The notes below the pieces were generated by a model, which saw only the letters and a list, made by a program, of their open reading frames with translations, was not told the origin of the DNA and did not search any database. From contig OX291542.1 in the NCBI GenBank assembly GCA_946406115.1, forward strand, positions 1,326,959 through 1,390,958: a DNA stretch of 64,000 nucleotides, given 5' to 3'. Each line of letters opens with the position of its first letter. The first letter of the stretch is position 1. Both the position numbers and the translations under genes were made by a program. This document shows, piece after piece, positions 55,261-64,000 of this stretch. The DNA is from Apoda limacodes. Taxonomy: Eukaryota > Arthropoda > Insecta > Lepidoptera > Limacodidae.

Positions 55261-55410
55261 TACAAATAGAGCAAATTTGCAAACATTTATTAAATGTTAA
55301 AAATCTTAAAACAGAGCCATTTGGCTAATGTTGATAAGTGTTTCCTTTTTTTAAGCACTGACATGGCCTACTGTTGATCTCTTTCGATATAAATAAAAAG
55401 TTTTTTTTAT

Positions 55411-55495
55411 CTAGTGTAACACTGGCTCTTTGCTTTACCTAGTGTAACACTGGCTCTTTGCTTTACCTAGTGTAACACTGGATCTTTGCTCGACT
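55411..55495 (+). repeat. Three-copy tandem repeat, 28-bp unit
   Basis: CTAGTGTAACACTGGCTCTT followed by TGCTTTAC, three times with one substitution in the last. It contains the palindrome AGTGTAACACT. Confidence 0.9.
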
Positions 55496-55499
55496 TTCG

Positions 55500-56240
55500 C
55501 CACTAATTGAGATGCAATGTTCACCTTACATTATATTTTATTTAGCAGGGGTGTGTTTAATGCAAACCAAGCAAAATCTATACTAAAGACATTTGAAAAA
55601 ACTCATACAAAAAAAATTTAGCCGCCGATTTCTGCATTCCATTTGGGTATAAGGGGATGCATATTCAACCATAAAAACACTTTTAAGCTAAAATGACCTG
55701 GTGCAGAGAAGTAAAAAATTACCATTTGCCTATCATATCAACGCCCAATTTGCTTCCCATCCATAAATCACTCTTTAAAAACAATGGAAAATAACCATAC
55801 ACACACATAAACAATGGCACTGTGCGCTTAACCCCAATTGATTAAAAAAACAAACTACTAGTGCAACAAAGGAGCGCAGATGTGCCGATTAGCATAATGG
55901 TAAGTTATTAATCGTAAATTTGAAATTAAGTAATCATTATTTTTTACTGTACTTCAATTATGAATCATCTAATAAGGATAATGCTGTTTGTGCTTGAATT
56001 TCGTTACCAACAAAATAGGGTGGACACAAACTGCTACACCAAATTTATAAAATGTCCATTTTGAATCCGCAGTGGATGGAAACTGAGCTTCTAATCCCTA
56101 AGTTGATTGTCTATTTTTATGTGACAAAATATGAAATACAATAAAAAATTATAAAATAACTTTGACATTATTTCAATGTCTGATTTGCATCCGCATTATT
56201 ACGAGTAAAAAGAAAGGTACAGTTAGACCATAGAACAGAT
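55500..56240. other. No feature recognised
   Basis: AT-rich sequence. An acceptor-like TTATTTAGCAG occurs near 55547, but the following frame has no conserved motif. Confidence 0.3.
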
Positions 56241-56249
56241 TGTGTCCAC

Positions 56250-57110
56250 CTTCTTCTTCTTCTTGGGGCGGGCTGATTTCAACACTTGCCACTTGTACAT
56301 AGTGGCTTTGTGCGTAGCGGACGGCCGGCTATTGCATCCTACCTAGTTCCCTTCAGAATCTTAACAAGTGACCAAGTGTAGCGTCTGGGGTTCTTGTGTA
56401 TTTTGCCCTGTGGTCTTCCGCCTCTTCACAATGTAACATTATGTGAGATTGCTTTTCTTTGGCCCCCATGCATGTTAGTGTCACCTATTAGAAATAGATG
56501 TTAGTTAAGCGAGCAGTGCCCTGTTAAGATCCCTACCACGGTTCTCAGGTTATCCCTGTTCATCCAGAGTAGGGTCTTTGTTAGTCTGGGGTGAGGATTG
56601 GGTGTTGAGTCTGTGGCCTATCTGCAACCTGTAATAGCTATCCATTTTGATTGATGTTCTTGTTGAGTTTGCTGTCTAAGCCAGGACTGCAGCTGGTTAA
56701 ACAGTATGGGTATGATTGGTTCCGGCCCTATTGTCGTCGAGCTTGAGCCGATTTTGGCTAGGTTATCGGGCCATCGTTGCCCAATGATTCCTCACGGGAT
56801 TACTGAGTGATATTGCACGTAGTAGTCCTGAGCTGATTGTGTTACCATCAAGAGCTCTTAGGACAGCAGCGCTATCTGAAAGAATTCTGATTTTACAATC
56901 CGTGATCTTCTTGCTCGCCACGTCGTTGCAGCCTGGATTATGCCTACTTGCTTGGAATATCGTGTTAAACTTACCTAGAGCGGTGGATGCGTGCAAATTT
57001 AGGTCAGCAGAGTAGGCGCTGGCTCCCGTACCCTTCCTTGTTTTTGAACCATCAGTGTATACTTGTACCTCTTTAGATCCGGGATGATCCTGTTAATTTT
57101 CATGTAGCTC
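56250..57110 (-). pseudogene. LINE RNase H and C-terminal relic
   Basis: The minus-strand frame 56763-56996 contains CKIRILSDSAAVLRALDGN, the RNase H core of LINEs that carry this domain (I or R1 type). Downstream 56250-56470 reads CMGAKEKQSHIMLHCEEAED, a Cys/His C-terminal motif, in another frame. Broken by stops. Confidence 0.75.
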
Positions 57111-57246
57111 AGTAGTTCCCAATGTGGTCCCAAAATGGTGGAATTTCCATACAAACTTTCAAGCCCCATTTCACCCTTTTATTCAGAGTCGTTTATTTGA
57201 ACCATTTTAGTACAGGCAGTGGCTGAGTACACTTGTGGATGTCAAT

Positions 57247-57672
57247 CAGGGCCGGATTTAGAGGTCTGGAGGACTCGGGGCAACAATCCTTGGAAGCCCC
57301 TGGCCCCAAACTATTTTCCAAATAACGTCGCTATTTTTGACGAGTTATTCGCGGCTCGCGCGTTGACGGAGTAGCGCGCGCTGCGCGATATTGTAAATTA
57401 ACGTTATAATTTTAGCGCTACCTAAATATTTATATAGCGCGCTCTATTCATTGCAAGTAAATAGCTCGCTATATTTATCAGCTATACGTTATATTAACCA
57501 CCACTAGTAGGTAAACTGTAACAGGTACAGCGAAAAAAAATATCAAAGGAAAAGATGTTTACTAGTGTTTATTACTAGTCGGAATTTGAAAGCTTGTTTT
57601 TCCGAAGTCTCTAATGTGGGGGCCCCTCGTTTGTGGAGGCCCCGGTTGCCCTCCCCTAAACGCCGGATCCTG
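57247..57672. mobile_element. hAT-type MITE
   Basis: TIR CAGGGCCGGATTTAG / CTAAACGCCGGATCCTG, flanks ATGTCAAT and ATGACAAT, an 8-bp target duplication with one mismatch. GC-rich ends, no coding frame. The CAGGGCCGGATTTA terminus is common to animal hAT elements. Confidence 0.8.
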
Positions 57673-57899
57673 ATGACAATATACAATATATAACTTAGAA
57701 TATAATTAACAATAAATTAAGCTGCTGTAAAGAGGCAGTTTCACAAGTAAAATTTATATCCAAAAACATTTATTTGCTGTACAGGGGCATTGTCAAGAAA
57801 TAACATGTCATCTTAATTGTCAATTTTAAACTAATGTATATCACTTATATTAAGTAGATATCTTTGTCAATATTTATTTAAATAAACCGAAAAATAATA

Positions 57900-59090
57900 C
57901 GACATACTTTAAAACTATTGTATCTAACAAAAAATCATTTATATTGTTATATTGTTGTAATCAGTTATATGTTATAACATATTATTGGTTTTATTGAATT
58001 TTTAAATTTATTTTCAGTTAAGTCCTTAAGTTCTTTTGGCAGATGATTATAAAATTTGACACAATTCATCGTAAATGACTTACTTGCTTTTGACAATCGT
58101 GTTTTTGGTAAAACAAGTTTTTCTCTAGACCTTGTCATAAAACTGTGAACATCACTATTCTTGTCAAATTTATTTAAGTTTTTACGCGTATACATAATAT
58201 TGTCTAAAATATACCTATTGACAGGGCATAGTGAGTATTTTGACTTCTTTAAAAACTTGTCTTACTGATGATCTTGTACTCAAACAATAAATGGCATGCA
58301 CTGCACGTTTTTGTAAAATAAAAATATTGCTAGAATCAGCTGCATTACCTCATAAATGTATGCCATATGGCATAAGGCTATGAAAATAACTATATTAGAC
58401 TATACATGCAGTGCCAGTATCACCTAATTCTCGGATGTTTCTGATGGCAGGTACTCATATTGCAGAACAAAGTTTGGAAAAGAGTTCAAGAGTATGAGGG
58501 CCCACTGAAGTTTAGTGTCCATGATGAGGACAAGAAATTTGGTGCTACTGACTATTTCCAATATGCTACTAAATGTTGATTTTATTATTAGGTTTTGGGA
58601 CTTTGACGGAGAGAAATTTAGGCATTTGGTTTTATTTGCATTTCAAACTAAATTATTTGCAGTGAACCATTTAAGAATATTCTATAAAGTATCATTTATT
58701 TCTTTAATATCACAACTTTTCCTAAATAATAAGGATGTATCATCAGAAAACATCACAATCTCAGACAATGTTTCCACAAAAAAGGAAGGTCATTAAGATG
58801 AATAATAAATAAAAGTGGCCCCAGAATGGATCCTTGTGGAACTCCCATCGTAACTTTATGTTTGATTGATTTAACTCCGTTGAAATCAACTACCTGAATT
58901 CTGCCGCTTAGATAGGACTGTAGAAGCATAGAATGTTCGACACAGTTAAAGGCTTTTGACAAATCACAAAAAATTCCGACTGCGTCTTCTGAGTGCTCCC
59001 ATATCTCCAATACATTAGTTACGAATATAGCTGCTGCATCAGCAGTAGAACAACCTGTGATAAAACTGAACTGTGTTTTATGCAATATAT
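57900..59090 (-). pseudogene. LINE RT-to-C-terminus relic
   Basis: Minus strand. 58753-59085 has FSFITGCSTADAAAIFVTNV, FCDLSKAFNCVEH (first catalytic Asp) and MGVPQGSILGPLLF; part of the thumb-side sequence between them is missing. The catalytic DD box is not intact. 57965-58195 has LPKTRLSKASKSFTMNCVKF and YNHLPKELKDLTENKFKNS, the C-terminus. Jockey/CR1-type. Confidence 0.8.
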
Positions 59091-59129
59091 CATTCCAATG
59101 AAAAACAATATCAATTGATCATAAATTAT

Positions 59130-59780
59130 CTTTTAAAATTTTTTATTTTTCTATAATTATACATCGTTCATTTACTTATATTTTATACATATTTTAAAGA
59201 AAGATCTACTTCATATAAGTAACTTTTAATGGATTTGTACGAAAATTTCACTTTTCCAAGTACATTTTATAACTTGGTAGACTGTTACTCGTTAGCCTGT
59301 AAAGTGTACTTACACGTGATAGTTTTCCTTTTAAATTTATTATCAGTATAGTAATTACATGTAGGTCGATGGGTTGTGATCATATTATTTTGGCTTAATG
59401 AAGGGGATCTTCTTAGGGGATAAATTACATAAAATTAGTTATTAGTGATCGTGTATGTTATAACAGAAACCTCTGTGCAAAATTTCAAGTCTCTAGACAC
59501 ACAAAAATCTAAATTCTCATACAAATTTTCATCCCCTGTTTCTTCATCTTACTTTTCAACTTGAAGGCTAAATACCAAGTTTTATGCATTTAACTTCAAA
59601 AATGACGGAATTCCATGCAAACTTTCAACCCAATATTTTATATTTTTGCGGATGATTTCACTCTTTAACAGGAACTTCTATACTAAATTTGAAGTCCACA
59701 CCCAGTAGTTGGGCTGTAGCTTGATAAATCAGTCAGTCAGTTTACTCTTTAATATACATAGATTTCATTTATTACGACCT
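59130..59780. repeat. Repeat block shared with 11280-11460 and 16130-16480
   Basis: 59130-59345 is the inverse of 11280-11460 (CCAAGTACATTTTATAACTT, CTCGTTAGCCTGTAAAGTGT). 59440-59780 contains ACAAATTTTCATCCCCTGTT and ends GTCAGTCAGTTTACTCTTTA. Non-coding. Confidence 0.6.
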
Positions 59781-60035
59781 TGGTTGTAGCGACCATTTAG
59801 CTATAGATGTTTTATAAATAAAATAAACTTAAAAGAAGACATATAGATGTATTATTAAAACCACATGTAACACAGAATATTTAACAACTTATATTTATTT
59901 TTTTAGGTTTGATCATAGACTACACAAGTTACCATATATCATCTTTCCCACTAAATAATATCAAAATTTTTAAAAGTAGATCAATTTTCCCCTTTACATA
60001 ATATCAAAAAAAAACATTAAATCAAATATGTTACA
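59781..60035. other. Unassigned AT-rich sequence
   Basis: No coding or repeat evidence found. Confidence 0.3.
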
Positions 60036-60039
60036 AGTC

Positions 60040-60705
60040 TAAAATTTGTCTTGGTTTGACAACCCTACCACGTTTTGTAGTTACAGGCCCTCTCACATCA
60101 GGTTCTAACACAATTGGTTCTCTACCAATTGGTGGGGTAACAATTTGAGGAGTAACAATATTAGGTTCCCAAACTTGGGCCCGAGATGATATTTCAGAAA
60201 ATCCACTATTACAACTTCTATCAGAAATTATATCATTCTTTGGGAAATATTTATTGCTTGTAAAAGATTTCTTTTAATGATTAATATTCCTTCTTATCTT
60301 ATTTCCTCCCTTCCTTTCTATCCAGTAAGATCTTAGTTCTCTACACTTATCAATAATTTTTCCCTTTTCCCAATACATTTTCTTGTCAGTTTTATAGACA
60401 ATCTCATCACCTATTTTGAAATCTACTTCCCTTTTTATTTTTTAAAACTTTTACATCTTTATTTTCTTTAATTGAATGTTTTAAGCAAGCTATATATATT
60501 ACTTTCAACTTAAGTTTCTAATAAATTATCCTTTGAAGGAACAAGAGTTCGAATCGTCTTCTATTTAAAATTTGTGAGCGGGAAACATCTTACCCTGAAA
60601 GTGGGGTATTATTATAACTTATTAAATAGTCTCTATAATCCGCTTTGTCCTCATGAGCTTTCTTTTAAATATTCTTACAAATGTGAATGGCTTTTTCTGC
60701 CATAC
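60040..60705 (-). pseudogene. Ty3/gypsy integrase, C-terminal part
   Basis: Minus strand: MAEKAIHICKNI, DYRDYLISYNNTPLSG, then FKIGDEIVYKTDKKMYWEKG, SYWIERKGGNKIRRNI and a Pro/Val-rich tail ending RGRVVKPRQILDL before a stop. This is the end of the DDE core (E in MAEKAI) and the GPY/F-like module. Stops at several points. It continues from the piece at 63213-64000 across an insertion. Confidence 0.82.
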
Positions 60706-63208
60706 TGTAACGGCCCTGGCCTTCACTAAGTTATAAATATAATTCTTATAATTAATAAAATGTTCTAAGATACCTCGAAGGCTACTATCACTCAACGATA
60801 GAGATCAAAAGAATCTTATAATTAATTCGATGTAGATAATTATCTTATTTGGCCAAGCGTTATCGTCAAAAGTGGTAGGACCCGAAAACAGTAAAGTAGT
60901 AAACCCAGTTGTTTTAGAGGTACGTCAGAGTAATATAGCAATCAATAGCATACAAAATAAGCGTAAAGAAAATAATCAAGAAAATAAATACAGCTAAAAC
61001 TACGATCATAAATAATGCCTACTTTGAGTTTTTACCACTTCTAAAGTCAATACAAAAACACCTAAACAAAGCAAATACACGAATATCAGAACTAAAGGAC
61101 ATAGGTGCTAAAGAGATATGATTTTTCTGCCATCCCTACGCGAGGGGATTCCTAATTTTTGCTACTTCCAAATTTGAAAGTAAAATCCACACGAATGCTT
61201 AATCCATTCGTTTTGCAGAGTGGGTACTAGGTAGCTATGTGTTCAGGATTTGCGACCTGAGAGTAGGTTTAAGGGGCGCCCCCTTATGATGTTAATCAGC
61301 GCTCACCTATACCAGCTAACCAGCCAAAATAGTAAAACCCTACTAACGCCGCTAAGGATGGACATGGATTACACATAGCAATTACTGTATCTCTTGGCAG
61401 ACCTAGTTCTTTTAGTGGGCTATATAATTATTATGGCTGGTATAATCTTAGTTCCCACTTCTACTTTTATAGATTTATCTTTACCTAGCTGAAAATGTCC
61501 TAGAAACAAAGACCGTTAATATATTTCTTCCTACTGAGATGATTGAGATTTCTTTCTACCATAAATTTCTAACCGGCAAAAGCGGGCCCGTCATTTGGAT
61601 GTTTGAACATTAATTTAGATATTTGTAAAACACAAACCAAAGGATTTCACAATAATTGTATGTTTATTGTGAAATCCTTTGGTTTGTGTTTTACAAATAT
61701 CTAAATTAATGTTCAAACATCCAAATGACGGGCCCGCTTTTGCCGGTTAGAAATTTATGGTAGAAAGAAATCTCAATCATCTCAGTAGGAAGAAATATAT
61801 TAACGGTCTTTGTTTCTAGGACATTTTCAGCTAGGTAAAGATAAATCTATAAAAGTAGAAGTTTCACTGTAAATTCTAGTATAAAAGTATTTACTTACCA
61901 GTAATGGTGGTACAATCTGGCTGTAGTTTAACCTCACGTGGTAGCTTCTAGTGACACACGCGTAGACTATGATTTCCTCCTTCTTGGGCAGCGTTTCGAC
62001 AATTTAAATGACGGCAAATGAATGTTCTGTATGTATGGGACACGCACTTTTATCACCACTAACCCCTCTCTAACAACCTTCTCACCCCACATTTCAAATC
62101 CTCCATCCTATTTTTTTATTCCGGACGGACGTCCGGCCTTAATTTTAACAAAGAAAAAAGAATATCTTTTAAGTATAATTCTAGTTATGTTGGTTGGGGT
62201 ACTATTATAGAGTACTAGATTAATATGAACGGTCTAGATAAAACGGTCTAATTATCTAATAGAATACTAATAGAATATTAATATTATGTTCTAAACGTTC
62301 GTAAAGTTTTAACAAACCCTGGGTAATTTCAAATAAACTAACACGTCATACCATTATACGGAATACGTGAAAACCAAGACAACTACACTTTATCGTTGTT
62401 AGAATATTTATTGTACGAGGCTACCCTAATGGTTGTTAAACGACTCACTTAGGTAAGTTTCGCGGGTGTTTTCAATATTATAAAAGTTCTTAGTAACTTA
62501 AACTTACGCGGTTATACTCAACATTATAGAATTCCCAATAACAGTAGCATAACTATTTAACTAAGGCAATAAAATTAATAAGAAAAGAAAATCGCGGATA
62601 AAAAAACAACTCCTATCTAGAGGGTCTCCGATTTATCCTACGTTTAATTTCCTGAATAAAATTTTATTCGAGTAAATGAAACTACCTTAAAGAGCATATG
62701 AAACGTGCTTCCATTTCTATATCACTTAACCACCAATCAGCGAACTTAATGTCTTAAAACGTCCTCCAATCAAATTGCCTTCCAAACAACCATCCAATCA
62801 CAGTACGTTTTAAACCATTCATTCTCGCGCCACAAAATCTTACGCAACTTTATTTTGTCTTGAGTCCATATTCATAAATCGGAAGTTGCATTACTACCTA
62901 CATTTAACAATTAATTCTGTGTTGATGTCTATGATTCGTTAGTTTATAAATTAATTTTTTTCATTTTAGTCATTTGTACTTATATTTTGTTAGCTTTAAA
63001 CCTCTCATAAAATAAATCATAACTTCTCATCTAATGTATAAAATTACTGAACTTAAATATTTGAACGCGGCATTCTAATTTTAAGATGCATTTTGCTATA
63101 AGTAGTACGTCCATTGAGAATTGTTTACTAATGAAAATCTTCGCGCTAAAATTTGAATAAAAACATTGTATTACAAAAATGTTAAGGCATAAATATGGTA
63201 TCGTCACA
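60706..63208. mobile_element. 2.5-kb insertion splitting the gypsy integrase
   Basis: Starts TGTAACGGCC and ends TATCGTCACA, with a 4-bp duplication ATAC at 60702-60705 and 63209-63212. The interrupted codons (PRSNG before, MAEKA after) join cleanly. Only about 7 bp of inverted terminus is seen and no LTRs, so the class is unknown. Contains the palindrome at 61457-61862. Confidence 0.65.
61457..61862. repeat. Perfect palindrome, 199-bp arms, 8-bp loop
   Basis: Arms 61457-61655 and 61664-61862 are exact reverse complements by direct reading; the 8-bp centre is TTGTATGT. Arms include AGCGGGCCCGTCATTTGGAT. No coding frame. Confidence 0.9.
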
Positions 63209-63212
63209 ATAC

Positions 63213-64000
63213 CATTGCTTCGAGGATAATGCGGACTACACAATTACCACAATGTCCTTAGCTTTATAATAATTACAACATTCAACAGAATTAAAAGGGT
63301 TGTTATCAGCCACTATATTCTCAGGATATCCAAATCTTGTAAAAGATTCTTGAAAGGCATTAATACAAGCCTCAAAGTTTTATCATTCAAATGCAAGATT
63401 TCTAACCAATGGGAAAAATATAAACAATAACTAGAAAATATTTTCCATGCAAAATTCTAAAATATCAATACCAACCTTAGCATATCTACGACTAGGAATC
63501 TTATGAGGCATTGAAGTACAAAGTTATGTATATCACTAGAGAGACTAGGCCAATAAAATAATTGCCTCGCATTATTAATAGATTTACAAATTACAGGATG
63601 ACCCTCATGAACTAAATTTAATTTAGAAGAGATTTAGGAGGAATGATTTTATTTTAAATGACGAGATCCAATTTTAAAAACAGGCTTTAAAATAATAGAT
63701 ATAATGGGCTTATGATCAGTTTGCACATCAACACACAATGAATCTATAATTTTTTTTTTCAGCAAAACAGACAGACAACGTCTCTTTCTCAGTTTGACTT
63801 TAATTGAGTTCAGTATCATTCATCGTACTTGAAGCACAAGAAACTAATCTTAAGTTATTTTTGTCATCTTTTTGAAACAAACAACAACCCACACCGCTTT
63901 TGGATGCATCACACTGTAAAATTACCTTTTTCCTAGTGTCAAATGGCGTAAGGGATGCGGCAGTGCAGACTTTCCTTTTCAACTCGGCAAATGCTAACCC
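63213..64000 (-). pseudogene. Ty3/gypsy RNase H and integrase N-part
   Basis: Minus strand: SLTPFDTRKKVILQCDASKS, GVGCCLFQKDD and TMNDTELN (RNase H), then VDVQTDHKPI near 63720. Integrase zinc-binding helices follow (VHEGHPVICKSINNARQLFY), and finally CSPHYPRSNG at the insertion junction. Frameshifts throughout. Family Mag/Osvaldo-like within Ty3/gypsy; clade not settled. Runs off the window end. Confidence 0.82.

Noticed and set aside
58440..58560. Possible downstream exon of the plus-strand gene after CATATTGCAG
   Set aside because: The sequence lies within an antisense LINE relic and its frame has no relation to the upstream exon.
60706..63208. Interpretation as an LTR retroelement (TG...CA ends, 4-bp duplication)
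   Set aside because: The two ends do not share a direct long repeat and no polyprotein motif is inside.
1..64000. tRNA, rRNA or other structural RNA genes
   Set aside because: No cloverleaf with A/B-box spacing or rRNA-like stretch was noticed; only tRNA-complementary primer sites of retroelements are present. A covariance-model scan would be decisive.

Overview
The window is eukaryotic and AT-rich, and most likely from a moth or butterfly. The evidence is long introns, canonical GT/AG splice sites, the mix of transposable elements (an errantivirus of the 17.6/297/TED type, many 5'-truncated LINE tails ending in one shared motif, small repeats of the kind I associate with lepidopteran genomes) and single-copy exons of a conserved metazoan enzyme. 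Nothing is bacterial.

The backbone of the window is one minus-strand host gene that long-ORF scanning misses: an RluA-family pseudouridine synthase resembling RPUSD1. I can place five coding exons with matching intron phases: exon 1 at 53768-53860, exon 2 at 36091-36328, exon 3 at 35759-35929, exon 4 at about 20723-20845, and exon 5 at 8752-8953 with the stop. The gene covers about 45 kb and codes for about 275 residues. Almost everything between 8.9 and 53.8 kb is intron filled with transposons. About 300 bp upstream of its start codon a divergent plus-strand gene begins (first coding exon 54165-54386, CAAP1-like), so 53861-54164 looks like a shared promoter.

1-8.7 kb: a LINE relic, a complete but defective errantivirus (1647-7464, minus strand, two LTRs, internal deletion from gag to reverse transcriptase, decayed env) and a piece of a second errantivirus env. 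8.7-20.7 kb (intron 4): solo LINE tails, a THAP-domain P-like DNA transposon (13.1-15.5 kb) with target duplications, and LINE reverse-transcriptase debris. 20.8-35.7 kb (intron 3): two larger LINE relics (Jockey-like at 21.3-23.4 kb; a second family at 24.1-26.6 kb), a 1-kb element with long inverted repeats, and small repeats. 36.3-53.7 kb (intron 1): a nested stack. A copia element sits in a LINE relic; its 3' LTR is split by a second P-like element (8-bp target duplication), which is split by a third element with inverted repeats (9-bp duplication).

The most unusual object lies at 50622-53595. It is a terminal-inverted-repeat element with a 9-bp target duplication (Mutator-like by that criterion). 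Between its subterminal repeats it carries a copy of about 490 bp of the adjacent shared promoter plus an intact copy of exon 1 with its splice donor. The gene therefore has two possible promoter/first-exon cassettes, one apparently captured by a transposon.

54.5-64 kb lies outside the synthase gene. It holds LINE relics, a hAT-like MITE, common small repeats, and a gypsy-type polyprotein split by a 2.5-kb insertion. That insertion contains a 406-bp palindrome with two identical 199-bp arms.
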